Shown in pieces: positions 1 through 7,963 of a stretch of 64,000 nucleotides of DNA (position 1 is its first letter; the number at the start of each line of letters is the position of its first letter). The stretch covers positions 62,001 to 126,000 of the forward strand of contig NZ_SOCP01000009.1 in the NCBI RefSeq assembly GCF_004364325.1. Direction: 5' to 3'. The position numbers and the translations under genes were made by a program. The DNA is from Actinophytocola oryzae. GTDB taxonomy: Bacteria; Actinomycetota; Actinomycetes; Mycobacteriales; Pseudonocardiaceae. The notes beneath the pieces were generated by a model. The model did not search any database. It saw nothing but the letters and a program-made list of their open reading frames with translations, and had not been told where the DNA came from.

Positions 1-1127
1 GCACCACGGGTGAGCGCGAACGCGAGGACCGCCGCGTTGTTGAGCACGTGCACCCAGTGCAGGTCGCCGTAGTCGGCGTGGATCGCGTCGAGTGCGTCCT
101 CGGTGGACCGAGCACTGTCCCCGAGCCCCGTCCCGCGCCGCACGGCCGTCGCGAAGCGGGACTGCGGCGGCACCACCGACAGCCCGGCCTCGACGACCGC
201 CGCCACGTCCGTGCCGACCACGGCCGCCGAGCAGGCCGCGGCGGCGAACATCGCGCCGTACAGGCCGTTGCGGCCGTGGGTGAGCCGGGCGTCGGTCCAC
301 GCGAGCCGCGCCGCGGCCACCGGGTCGCCGGGGTGGGTCCAGCCGTAGACGTCCGCGCGGATCTGCGCGCCGATCCAGTCCCGGAACGGGTTGCCGACCG
401 CGCCCGCCACGTCGGGCTCGTAGCCGTCGAGGAGGTTGCGGTAGGCGATCCGCTCGGCCGTGAACACCCGCCCACCCGGCAGGTTCGAAAGCCAGGACTG
501 TGCCACGTCCTCGGTGGTGAACGCGTCGCCGTGCCGTTCCAGCAGGTCGAGGGCGATGAGCGGGAAGTTGAGGTCGTCGTCCTCCGGCATCCCGTCGATG
601 TTCTCGTGAAGGCTCGTCGGGCGGCTGCGGCGGTTCCACGGGTACTGCGCGGCGAGCGCGGGGTCCAGGCCGATCTCCGTGAAATAGGTGGAGATCGGCC
701 AGTTGCCCGTGTCCTTCGCGATGGCCCGGATGCCCTCGCGGGGGATCTTCTCGACCGGTTTGCCGAGCAGGCAGCCCGCCGCACGTCCCAGCCACGCGCC
801 GTGGAGCCGGTCCTCGTCGACGACCCCGGGCAGCGACGGGACCGGCCCGGCCAGCGCCAGGATCGCGGCCAGGTCGTCGGGCTCGGCCGCCAGCAGTTCG
901 GGGGGCGGCTCGCGGTCGTCCACACGGGACAGTATCTCCCGGCCGAACGCCCGCAGCACGGCCGGAGCCGCCGTCGGGGTGGCGCCGGTGACCGGTGGCA
1001 CGAGCGAACCGCCCGCCGCCACCCACTCCCGCGCCAGGTCGTCGACCTCGATGCCGTCCAGGTGAGCCGCCCGGAGTGCGTGCGGCACCAGGTCCTCCGG
1101 CTGGGTCCACGTGAGACGAAGGCTCAT
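1..1127 (-). CDS. ADP-ribosylglycohydrolase-family protein, C-terminus beyond window
   Basis: About 375 N-terminal residues are visible; the gene runs off the window start. Translation begins MSLRLTWTQPEDLVPHAL and, after a roughly 95-residue leader, enters an ADP-ribosylglycohydrolase (ARH/DraG) fold: GAWLGRAAGCLLGKPVEKI is the family's first helix and MPEDDDLNFPLIALDLLE carries the first acidic (Mg-binding) cluster. The ATG sits in a 4-nt ATGA overlap with the stop of the upstream gene, so the two are translationally coupled. The family cleaves ADP-ribose or related ribosyl bonds; its position last in a sugar-importer operon suggests action on an imported N- or O-glycoside rather than on a modified protein. 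Family is seen; substrate is inference. The C-terminal metal motif cannot be checked here. Confidence 0.85.
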   Translation of the reverse strand, partial: MSLRLTWTQPEDLVPHALRAAHLDGIEVDDLAREWVAAGGSLVPPVTGATPTAAPAVLRAFGREILSRVDDREPPPELLAAEPDDLAAILALAGPVPSLPGVVDEDRLHGAWLGRAAGCLLGKPVEKIPREGIRAIAKDTGNWPISTYFTEIGLDPALAAQYPWNRRSRPTSLHENIDGMPEDDDLNFPLIALDLLERHGDAFTTEDVAQSWLSNLPGGRVFTAERIAYRNLLDGYEPDVAGAVGNPFRDWIGAQIRADVYGWTHPGDPVAAARLAWTDARLTHGRNGLYGAMFAAAACSAAVVGTDVAAVVEAGLSVVPPQSRFATAVRRGTGLGDSARSTEDALDAIHADYGDLHWVHVLNNAAVLAFALTRG

Positions 1128-2266
1128 GCCGCCTCGTCCAGCGACCCGAACAGCGTGGCCCGCGCGGCGAACCGCTCCTGGTCCTTCGCCCAGACGTCCT
1201 TCGCCACCGACGCCATCGTCGGGCCCGTCGCCGTGATGTCCATCCTGCTGGCCTCGCTGATCGCGGTGACCCACTCGTCCGGCACGACCGCCCGGCCGCC
1301 GAGCGCGCCGGCGATCGAGCCACCCATGACCGCGATCGAGTCCGAGTCGCGGCCGTAGTTCACCGCGCCGAGCACCGTCTCCCGGTAGTCGCCCCCGGCC
1401 ACCACGAGCATGCCCAGCGCGACCGGCAGCTCCTCGATCGACTTGGTACGACTGGGAATCCGCGCGTCACGGGCGGGCGCCCGGTAGTTCGGGCCGACCG
1501 TGTCGAACGGCTCCACCGCCGCCCGGATCGCCCGCAGCGACGTGCGCCAGTCGTCCAGGCCCGACGCGGCCGCGGTCACCGCCTCGATCGCGTCGCGGGT
1601 GCCGTCCTTCGCCAGCGCCAGCGCGACCTCCACCACCGACGACACCGACGCGCCCGGCCGCATCGCCTCCGCGACACACGCCGCGTAGACCCCGGCCGCC
1701 TCCCGGCCGTAGCTGGACTGGTGCGCGCCCGCGACGTCGACGGCCTCCGCGTACGCCCCCCTCGGCGAGCCGGCGTTCGCGATCCCGACGGGTGCCGCGT
1801 ACATGGCCGCACCACAGTTGACGATGTTCCCGACGCCTGCCTCACGCGGGTCCACGTGCCCGTAGTGCAGGCGCGCGACCAGCCACTTCTCGGCCAGGAA
1901 GATCCGCTGGAGCAGGATCGTCTCGGTCTCCAGCTCCGGGATCCACCGGCGCTCACCGATCAGCAGGGGTACCAGGTGGTCGGCGACCGCGTACGCGTCG
2001 AGGTGGTCGCGCACCCGGTCGTAGACCTCGACGAGTGCCCTCGTCATCAACGTGTCGTCGGTGACGTGCCCGTCGCCCTTGTGGTACGGCGCGATCGGGC
2101 GGGCATGCCGCCAGTCCGGCAGGAACGGCGGCACGATCCCCTCGATGAACCCGTCGTACCGCTCGCGGATGGCTTCGGGGGTGTTGCCCTCCGCGGCGCC
2201 GCCCAGCGCGTCGGCCACCGCGGCACCGGCCAACGCCCCCGTCGCCCTGTCCTCGAGCAGATCCAT
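1124..2266 (-). CDS. ADP-ribosylglycohydrolase-family protein
   Basis: A 380-residue full-length ARH/DraG-family enzyme. DRATGALAGAAVADALGG is the N-terminal helix, VTDDTLMTRALVE gives the DDT metal-binding motif, and NYGRDSDSIAVMGGSIAGAL near residue 310 is the C-terminal D-S-D-S metal motif, so both halves of the binuclear Mg site are present. No signal peptide, so cytoplasmic. It follows the ABC solute-binding gene by 48 nt and overlaps the next ARH gene by 4 nt; two different ARH paralogues in one transport operon imply sequential or complementary steps on one imported substrate. Family knowledge: ADP-ribosyl-protein, ADP-ribosyl-arginine or related hydrolase. The exact substrate is not deducible. 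Confidence 0.9.
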   Translation of the reverse strand: MDLLEDRATGALAGAAVADALGGAAEGNTPEAIRERYDGFIEGIVPPFLPDWRHARPIAPYHKGDGHVTDDTLMTRALVEVYDRVRDHLDAYAVADHLVPLLIGERRWIPELETETILLQRIFLAEKWLVARLHYGHVDPREAGVGNIVNCGAAMYAAPVGIANAGSPRGAYAEAVDVAGAHQSSYGREAAGVYAACVAEAMRPGASVSSVVEVALALAKDGTRDAIEAVTAAASGLDDWRTSLRAIRAAVEPFDTVGPNYRAPARDARIPSRTKSIEELPVALGMLVVAGGDYRETVLGAVNYGRDSDSIAVMGGSIAGALGGRAVVPDEWVTAISEASRMDITATGPTMASVAKDVWAKDQERFAARATLFGSLDEAA

Positions 2267-2314
2267 GGAAACACTCCCCTTTGTGAACGTGCGTGGCGCC
2301 GGTGGCCGTTCCGG

Positions 2315-3607
2315 TCAGCCGATGGACGACCAGCCGTCGGTCAGCTGCTTCTTCAGGTCGTCGACACTGATCGAGTTGGCGAAGTACTGCTGCAGCGCGG
2401 GAGTCGCGTACTGATCCTTCCACTGTGGATAGTTCTTCGCCTGCTGGAAGGGGGCGCCGGCCAGGTCCTCACCGGTACGCAGCATCGGCCCCCACACCGG
2501 GATGTTCTGCGTCTCCGTCGCCACCGCGCCACGCGCGGTCTTCGACGACGGGATCAGCCAGTCGCCCTGCGCGAGCTTCGACTGGTTCTCCGCGTTCATG
2601 AAGTAGTCGATGAACTTCGCGGCCTGCTCGGGTGCCTTGCTCTGCGCGGACACCGACATGGTCTGCGGGTTGGCCGCCTGCGTCGGTCCCGCCGAGCCGG
2701 CGAGCGGGGGCAGCACCGTCCACTGGAAACCCTGCGGCGCGGACTCGGTGATCTGCTGGGCCAGGAAGTTGCCGCCGACGTACATCGCGTACTTGCCGCC
2801 GAGGAAGCCGGGCAGGACGTCGGTGCCGGACTGCGTGAGCGACACCGGGTCGAGCGACTTGTCGTCGAACGCCATGGCGTGGATGCGTTCCGGCACCGCG
2901 AGCTCGCTCTCGCCGACGTGGATCGTGGCCGAGCCGTCGTCCTTGGTGTCGAAGAACGTGCCGTCGAAGCCCAACGCGGTGTTCATGACCGCGGCGGTCG
3001 GCTGCTTGAGGCCCCAGCCGATGCCGAACCTGCCGTTGCCGGTCAGCTTCTTGGCCATCGACTGCAGGTCGTCCCACGTGAGGGTCTCACCGGACGGGAC
3101 CTCGACACCCGCCTGGGCGAGCGCGTCGGTGTTGGCGAACACGACGTAGGTCTGCAGCAGGGTCGGCGCGGCCACGACCTTGCCGTCGGCCGTGGTGACG
3201 GTCTTCCACACGTCGTCGCTGACCGCGCTCGTGACGTCCTTGCTCAGGTACTTGCCGATGTCGGCGAGGTAGCCCTGCTGCGCGAAGCCCATGATGTCGC
3301 TGGACTCGTCGTGGATGATGTCCGGCGCCGTGTCGCCCTGGAACTGCGTGACGAGCTGGTCGTGCACGTTGTCCCAGGTACCCTGCGTGAGCTTGATCTG
3401 GATGTCGGGGTTGTCCTTGTTCCAGCTGTCCACGATGTTCTTCGTCGCGGCCACGGTGGAGTCCTGGTAGGCCAGGCTCTGGAACGTCAGTGTCACCGGG
3501 CCGTCGGCGGACCCGCCGTCGTCGCCGCTGTCACCGCTGTTGAGCGCACAGCCCGACAGCAGCAGGGCGGCCGCGGCGCCGATGCCGAGCAACGCCTTTC
3601 GGTTCAT
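2315..3607 (-). CDS. sugar ABC transporter solute-binding lipoprotein
   Basis: A 430-residue family-1 extracellular solute-binding protein. The N-terminus MNRKALLGIGAAAALLLSGC is a lipoprotein signal peptide with lipobox LSGC, followed by an acidic Gly/Ser linker and a cluster B (MalE-type) fold, with motifs such as DIIHDESSDIMGFAQQGYLADI and TWDDLQSMAKKL. It would be anchored outside the membrane and deliver a carbohydrate or glycoside to the two permeases encoded immediately upstream in the operon (19-nt gap). No ATPase gene is present, which is usual in actinomycetes where a shared MsiK-type ATPase serves such importers. Ligand unknown; the two downstream ADP-ribosylglycohydrolases are the best hint. 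Confidence 0.92.
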   Translation of the reverse strand: MNRKALLGIGAAAALLLSGCALNSGDSGDDGGSADGPVTLTFQSLAYQDSTVAATKNIVDSWNKDNPDIQIKLTQGTWDNVHDQLVTQFQGDTAPDIIHDESSDIMGFAQQGYLADIGKYLSKDVTSAVSDDVWKTVTTADGKVVAAPTLLQTYVVFANTDALAQAGVEVPSGETLTWDDLQSMAKKLTGNGRFGIGWGLKQPTAAVMNTALGFDGTFFDTKDDGSATIHVGESELAVPERIHAMAFDDKSLDPVSLTQSGTDVLPGFLGGKYAMYVGGNFLAQQITESAPQGFQWTVLPPLAGSAGPTQAANPQTMSVSAQSKAPEQAAKFIDYFMNAENQSKLAQGDWLIPSSKTARGAVATETQNIPVWGPMLRTGEDLAGAPFQQAKNYPQWKDQYATPALQQYFANSISVDDLKKQLTDGWSSIG

Positions 3608-3626
3608 GGAGATTCTCCTTAACTCG

Positions 3627-4541
3627 TCAGCCTTTGACGGCGCCGCTCATGAGCCCGGAGGTGAGCCGGCGTTGGATGATCAGGAAGAACAACAGGCTCG
3701 GGATCGTCGCGAGCAGCGAGGCCGCCGCGAGCTGTCCGAGCTGGACCTGCCCCTCCGCGCCGACGAACCGCGCGAGGGTCAGGGGAAGGGTCTGCTTCTC
3801 CGGGTCCTTCATCAGCACCAGAGCGAAGAAGAACTCGTTCCACGACGAGATGAACGTGAACATGCTCGTCGCCACGAGCCCGGGGGCCAGCAGGGGCAGC
3901 ACGATCGAGCGCAGCACCCGCAGTTTCCCCGCCCCGTCAATGGCACCTGCCTCCTCCAGGTCCACGGGGATGGCGGCGACGTAACCGCGCAACATCCACA
4001 ACGCGAACGGCAGGCACCATACCGTGTACACGAGAACGAGTCCGACCGGGTTGTTCACGAGCCCGACCTGCTTGAGGACGAGGAACACCGGGATCACGAT
4101 CAGGATGAACGGGAACACCTGGCTGAGCAGGATCCAGCCGGTCGCGATGCCCCGCAGCCTGGTCCGGAACCGTGCCAGCGCGTAGGCGGCAGGCAGCGAG
4201 ACGACCGTGACGATCACGGTCGTCAGCGCCGCGACCAGCAGGCTGTTCCCGGCCGCCTGCAACAGGTTCGCCTTCGTGACCGCGTTGCCGAAGTTGTCCC
4301 AGGTCAACGACTTCGGGAAGAACGACGGGTTCGGCGACTGCAGCTCCTGCGGCGTCTTGAGCGACGTGGACAGCAGGAACAGCAGCGGGAAGCCCAGGAA
4401 CACCACGTACGCCAGCAGAGCGAGGTACTGCAACGGCCTCGCGAACGTCGCGCCGCGCCGCACCGGCGGCTCGGCGACCTTGCGGATGGTCTGCCGGGGT
4501 GGCGGGGCCAGGGTCCGGGTCATCTGGTCGCTCCGTGTCAC
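3627..4541 (-). CDS. carbohydrate ABC transporter permease, MalG type
   Basis: 304 residues with about six membrane segments. The EAA loop that docks the ATPase is seen as PVDLEEAGAIDGAGKLRVLRSIVLPLLAPG near residues 190-220. The N-terminus is a basic, Pro-rich cytoplasmic tail, as in the MalG/CUT1 inner-membrane subunit. It overlaps the upstream permease gene by 4 nt, so the pair is translationally coupled, and is followed 19 nt later by the solute-binding gene. An internal ATG at codon 7 is an alternative start, but the 4-nt overlap favours the longer form. Confidence 0.9.
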   Translation of the reverse strand: MTRSDQMTRTLAPPPRQTIRKVAEPPVRRGATFARPLQYLALLAYVVFLGFPLLFLLSTSLKTPQELQSPNPSFFPKSLTWDNFGNAVTKANLLQAAGNSLLVAALTTVIVTVVSLPAAYALARFRTRLRGIATGWILLSQVFPFILIVIPVFLVLKQVGLVNNPVGLVLVYTVWCLPFALWMLRGYVAAIPVDLEEAGAIDGAGKLRVLRSIVLPLLAPGLVATSMFTFISSWNEFFFALVLMKDPEKQTLPLTLARFVGAEGQVQLGQLAAASLLATIPSLLFFLIIQRRLTSGLMSGAVKG

Positions 4542-5452
4542 GATTCACGGCTCCTCGCCTGGCCACGCAGGTAGAAGAACAGGAACGCGGTGATGACGAC
4601 GACCATGACGTTGCCCATCGCCGCCGCGTAGCCGAAGTTGCCGTAGCGGAACGCCTCGTTGTAGGCGAACAGCATCGGCAGCATGGTCTTTCCGCCCGGG
4701 CCGCCCGCCGTGAGCACGAAAACCAGCGCGAACGAGTTGAAGTTCCAGATCAGGTCCAGCGAGGTGATCGCGAGGATCACCGGCCGCAACGCGGGCAGCG
4801 TGACGTGCCAGAACCGCTGCCACGTGCCCGCACCGTCGATGGCCGCCGCCTCGTGCAGGTCGGCCGACACGTTCTGCAGGCCCGCCAACAGGGTCACGGT
4901 CGTCTGCGGCATGCCCGCCCACACGCCGACCACGATCACCGCCGGGAGCGCGGTCGAGAAGTCGCCGAGCCAGTTGATGTCGCCGGAGAGCCCGAGCGTC
5001 CGCATGGTCTCGTTCACCGGGCCGTACGTGGGATTGAGCATGAGCCGCCACATGATCGCGATGACGACCGGCGGCATGGCCCACGGCACGAGCGCGAGCG
5101 TGCGGGCGAGCCACCGCATCCGCAGGTTCAGGTCGAGCAGCAGCGCGAGTCCCAGCGAGGCGAGGAACTGCAGGATCGTGACGCCGAACGCCCACAGCAG
5201 GCCGATGCGGAAGCTGCTCCAGAACAGCTCGTTGTGAAGCAGTTTCGTGTAGTTGTCGACGCCGTTGAAGTTCACCGGCTGGTTGAGGCCCGCCTTGGCG
5301 TCGGTGAAACCGAGCAGGATGCCCTGCACCAGCGGGTAGACGCTGATCAGCACGACCGGGATCAGCGCGGGCAGCACGAGCAGCCACGCGTCGCGGCCGT
5401 CGCCGCGTCCGCGCTGCCTGCGGCGCGGGGCCCGCACGGCGATGGCGGTCAC
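4538..5452 (-). CDS. carbohydrate ABC transporter permease, MalF/UgpA type
   Basis: 304 residues; basic N-terminus, first membrane helix DAWLLVLPALIPVVLISVYP, and the EAA loop DLHEAAAIDGAGTWQRFWHVTLP near residues 198-220. This is the MalF-like partner of the downstream MalG-like permease in the CUT1 carbohydrate importer family. Its start overlaps the end of the LacI gene by 4 nt, so the repressor and the importer it probably controls are made from one transcript. Substrate is not determined by the sequence. Confidence 0.9.
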   Translation of the reverse strand: MTAIAVRAPRRRQRGRGDGRDAWLLVLPALIPVVLISVYPLVQGILLGFTDAKAGLNQPVNFNGVDNYTKLLHNELFWSSFRIGLLWAFGVTILQFLASLGLALLLDLNLRMRWLARTLALVPWAMPPVVIAIMWRLMLNPTYGPVNETMRTLGLSGDINWLGDFSTALPAVIVVGVWAGMPQTTVTLLAGLQNVSADLHEAAAIDGAGTWQRFWHVTLPALRPVILAITSLDLIWNFNSFALVFVLTAGGPGGKTMLPMLFAYNEAFRYGNFGYAAAMGNVMVVVITAFLFFYLRGQARSRES

Positions 5453-6462
5453 AGGTTCTCTTCCTTCGTGGACGAACCGCGGACGGTCAGCGTCGGCTCG
5501 ATGACGACCTGGCGCACCGGCGCGTCCGGCTTCTCCAGGCGCCGCAACAGGAGCCGGGCCGCCGTCCTGGCACGCCGTGTCGCGCCGAGGTCCACGCTGG
5601 TGATCGCGGGGTTCGCGAGGTCGGCGATGTCCGTGTCGTCCATGCCGACGATCGCGACGTCGTCCGGGATCTTGAGGCCGCGGCGGGTGGCCACGTTCAG
5701 CGCGGCGATGGCGAGGAGGTCGTTGGCGCAGACGATCGCGTCCGGAGTTCCCTTCTCAAGCAGCGTCGCCGCGGCCTTGAGGCCGGCCTGGTAGGTGAAG
5801 TCCCTGGCGTCGACCTGGGTCCTGTCCTCGATGCCCCTGGCCGCGAGCGCCTTCAGGTAACCGTCGCGCCGGGCCGCGCCCGGCACGGTGTCGACCGGTC
5901 CGTTGACGAACGCGATGCGCGTGCGGCCCTGCGCGGCGAGGTGGTCGACGGCGAGCGCCATGCCCGCCACGGAGTCCGCCCGGACGTTGTCCAGCTCCGC
6001 ACCGGGCGGCAGCGACCCGATGATCACGATCGGGAGCCTGCTCGACCGCAGCTGCGTGCCCAGCTCCTCCGGCACCCGCAGCGGGCTCATGATCAGCCCG
6101 TCCGCGTAGCCGCGGTTGAGGCTGACCAGCAGGTCGATCTGGTCCTTCGGGTCGATGCCGGTCGAGGACAGGACGAGCCGGTAGCCCGCCTTCGTCACGA
6201 CGCGCGAGATCTCCCGCATCATGCCGACGTACACCGGGTTGCCGACGTCCGCGACCGCGAGCGCGATCTGTTCGGTCCTCCCGACCTTGAGCGAGCGCGC
6301 GGTCGCGTCCGGGACGTAGCCCAGCTCGGCCGCCGCGGCACGCACGCGCTCGGTGACCCGCTCCGACGCCGGCAACCCGTTCATCACCCGTGACACGGAC
6401 GCGATGGACACCCCGGCACGCTCGGCGACCAGCACGAGCGTCGACTTCCTGGGGTCGGCCAT
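5449..6462 (-). CDS. LacI-family transcriptional regulator
   Basis: 337 residues. The N-terminal helix-turn-helix is VAERAGVSIASVSRVMNG (about residues 12-29) with the hinge helix TARSLKVGRT behind it, followed by a periplasmic-binding-protein-like sugar-sensing domain (SSRLPIVIIGSLPPG, VGMDDTDIADLANPAITSVDLG). It is first in the operon LacI - permease - permease - binding protein - two ADP-ribosylglycohydrolases. A double CG-centred palindrome of the LacI type lies 26 nt before the start codon, so negative autoregulation of the whole operon with release by an imported sugar is likely. Confidence 0.92.
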   Translation of the reverse strand: MADPRKSTLVLVAERAGVSIASVSRVMNGLPASERVTERVRAAAAELGYVPDATARSLKVGRTEQIALAVADVGNPVYVGMMREISRVVTKAGYRLVLSSTGIDPKDQIDLLVSLNRGYADGLIMSPLRVPEELGTQLRSSRLPIVIIGSLPPGAELDNVRADSVAGMALAVDHLAAQGRTRIAFVNGPVDTVPGAARRDGYLKALAARGIEDRTQVDARDFTYQAGLKAAATLLEKGTPDAIVCANDLLAIAALNVATRRGLKIPDDVAIVGMDDTDIADLANPAITSVDLGATRRARTAARLLLRRLEKPDAPVRQVVIEPTLTVRGSSTKEENL

Positions 6463-6487
6463 GGGTTCCTCGCGTCCTCGGAAGAGT

Positions 6488-6548
6488 CTGTAAACGTTTA
6501 CGAGAACGTTTACAGCCGGACCCTACGTCCGCTCGCCGACCTCCGCAA
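6488..6548 (-). promoter_or_regulatory. LacI operator pair and promoter of the sugar importer operon
   Basis: An inverted repeat with arms CTGTAAACGTT (6488-6498) and AACGTTTACAG (6505-6515) contains a perfect 12-bp palindrome GTAAACGTTTAC (6490-6501) plus a second partial copy, i.e. two overlapping CG-centred LacI-type sites. Just upstream on the minus strand a -35 like TTGCGG (6543-6548) and a -10 like TAGGGT (6520-6525) are 17 nt apart, so the operators would cover the transcription start. The operators are clear; the promoter hexamers are a weaker reading. Confidence 0.75.
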
Positions 6549-6595
6549 CCCGGGTCCGATAACGCCCGCGTCACAAGTGGACGATCGACCGGCGC

Positions 6596-6617
6596 CTTGA
6601 CAAATTAAGTTGTCAAG
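6596..6617. promoter_or_regulatory. palindromic operator before the ArsR-like gene
   Basis: Arms CTTGACAA (6596-6603) and TTGTCAAG (6610-6617) are perfect inverted repeats around ATTAAG. The site ends 15 nt before the GTG of the winged-helix regulator gene, a typical place for autoregulation by a dimeric ArsR-type repressor. It also holds a TTGACA hexamer, but no matching -10 is visible. Confidence 0.6.
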
Positions 6618-6632
6618 GGTTCCCTTGCGGTC

Positions 6633-7208
6633 GTGCAGGACATCGAGGTGATCGCCGACCCCGCCGCGGCCGTGGTGGTGCTGGACCCCGTGCGAGCCCG
6701 GCTGCTCGGTGCGCTCCGGGAGCCGGCCTCCGCCGCGACGCTCGCCACGAAGGTGGGTCTGACCAGGCAGAAGGTGAACTACCACCTGCGTCAGCTGGAG
6801 GCGCACGGTCTCGTCGAGGCGGCGGGCACCCGCGTCTGGGGTGGTCTCACCGAGCGGCTGCTCGTGGCCACCGCCGGCGGGTACGTCGTGGCGCCGGAAC
6901 CCCTCGGCGAGCCGGTCGGCGGTCCCGACCGGCTCTCGGCCGCGTACCTCATCGCGGTCGCGGCCAGGGCGGTCCGCGAGGTCGGCGCGCTCGCCAGACG
7001 AGCGGCCCGTGCCGACCGGACCCTGCCCGTGCTCGCGCTGGACGCCGAGATCCGCTTCGCCACCCCGGACGACCGTGCCGCGTTCGCCGACGAGCTGGCC
7101 GCCGCCGTGTCCACCCTGGCGGCGAAGTACCACGACGAGAAGGCCCCGGGCGGCCGGTGGCAGCGGCTGCTGGTCGCCGTCCACCCCCGACCGAAGGACG
7201 TCGCATGA
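6633..7208 (+). CDS. ArsR-like winged-helix transcriptional regulator
   Basis: 191 residues starting at GTG. The N-terminal half is a winged helix: PVRARLLGALREPASAATLA then KVGLTRQKVNYHLRQLEAHG as the recognition helix-turn-helix, and a wing at GLVEAAGTRVWGG. The C-terminal half is helical, without an obvious metal-binding Cys motif. It overlaps the next gene by 4 nt (ATGA), which encodes an SRPBCC-fold protein; ArsR plus SRPBCC pairs are common in actinobacteria. A 22-bp palindrome just before the start suggests autoregulation. The ligand is unknown. Shine-Dalgarno spacing is poor, so translation may start weakly or slightly elsewhere. Confidence 0.85.
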   Translation: MQDIEVIADPAAAVVVLDPVRARLLGALREPASAATLATKVGLTRQKVNYHLRQLEAHGLVEAAGTRVWGGLTERLLVATAGGYVVAPEPLGEPVGGPDRLSAAYLIAVAARAVREVGALARRAARADRTLPVLALDAEIRFATPDDRAAFADELAAAVSTLAAKYHDEKAPGGRWQRLLVAVHPRPKDVA

Positions 7209-7951
7209 CCGAGGAACACGTGACGAGCGCCGAGGCGATCGCGGCCGGTCCCGAGGAGGTCTGGGCGGCGATCACGACGGCGTCGGGCAGCGAGGCCTGG
7301 TCCTTCCGCGCCGACGTGGAACCGAACGAGGGCGGCGCGGTGCGGCTCCACAGGGGACCGTTCGCCCCGGACGCCGCCGCCACGGTGACCGCCTGGGAGC
7401 CGCCGCGCCGGTTCGCCTACGAGGAGCCCCCGAGCGCGACGGAGTACCTCGTGGAGGCGCGTGACCGGGGCAGCTGCGTGGTGCGGGTCGTGAGCACCTT
7501 CCCCGGCGGCACCGAATGGGACGACCTCGCCGAGGAGGCGGGCAACGGCTGGCGGATGTCGCTGCTCGTCCTGCGTGCCTACGTCACCCACTTCGCCGGC
7601 CTGCGCTCGGCCAGGCTGGACCTGACGGCGCCCGTGGACGCACCGGTGTCGGCACGCGCCGAGGTCGGCGCGGTCGTCGCGACGTCGCTGGGCGTAGGTG
7701 GTCTCACGGCGGGCGAGGAGTTCCACAACGCGCTCGCCGACGGCACGGTCGAGCACCTCGGCCCCTACTTCACGCTGCTGCGCGCGACACGCCCGTGCCC
7801 CGCGCTGTTCGCGATCTCCAGCTTCCCCATGGACGCCGTCACGCTCTCGGTCAACGTGACCGGACGCCTGTACGGCGCCGACGCCGAGGCGGTGGCCACG
7901 CGGGAACGCCCGCGCTGGCAGGACTGGCTCACCCGCCTCACCACACAGTGA
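7205..7951 (+). CDS. SRPBCC (AHSA1-like) domain protein
   Basis: 248 residues beginning MTEEHVTSAEAIAAGPEEVW; the ATG lies in a 4-nt overlap with the regulator's stop, which fixes the start. AIAAGPEEVWAAITTASGSEAW is the first strand and helix of a START/SRPBCC hydrophobic-cavity fold (AHSA1 subgroup), and RVVSTFPGGTEWDDLAEEAGNGWRMSLLVLRAYVTHF is the typical long C-terminal helix. The domain fills roughly residues 1-145; the remaining 100 residues look like a second, degraded copy or a lid. Such proteins bind small hydrophobic molecules or assist enzymes. Function here is not known; it is co-transcribed with an ArsR-like regulator and an SDR-fold protein. Confidence 0.8.
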   Translation: MTEEHVTSAEAIAAGPEEVWAAITTASGSEAWSFRADVEPNEGGAVRLHRGPFAPDAAATVTAWEPPRRFAYEEPPSATEYLVEARDRGSCVVRVVSTFPGGTEWDDLAEEAGNGWRMSLLVLRAYVTHFAGLRSARLDLTAPVDAPVSARAEVGAVVATSLGVGGLTAGEEFHNALADGTVEHLGPYFTLLRATRPCPALFAISSFPMDAVTLSVNVTGRLYGADAEAVATRERPRWQDWLTRLTTQ

Positions 7952-7963
7952 AGGAGCGAGAAC

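Noticed and set aside
48-1358. Long plus-strand open frames over 48-1358 and 1721-3622
   Set aside because: They are antisense to clear ADP-ribosylglycohydrolase and solute-binding genes; products are Arg/Val/Asp-rich with no domain.
6597-6625. TTGACA as -35 of the ArsR-like gene
   Set aside because: No acceptable -10 at 16-19 nt; the hexamer is better explained as part of the palindrome.
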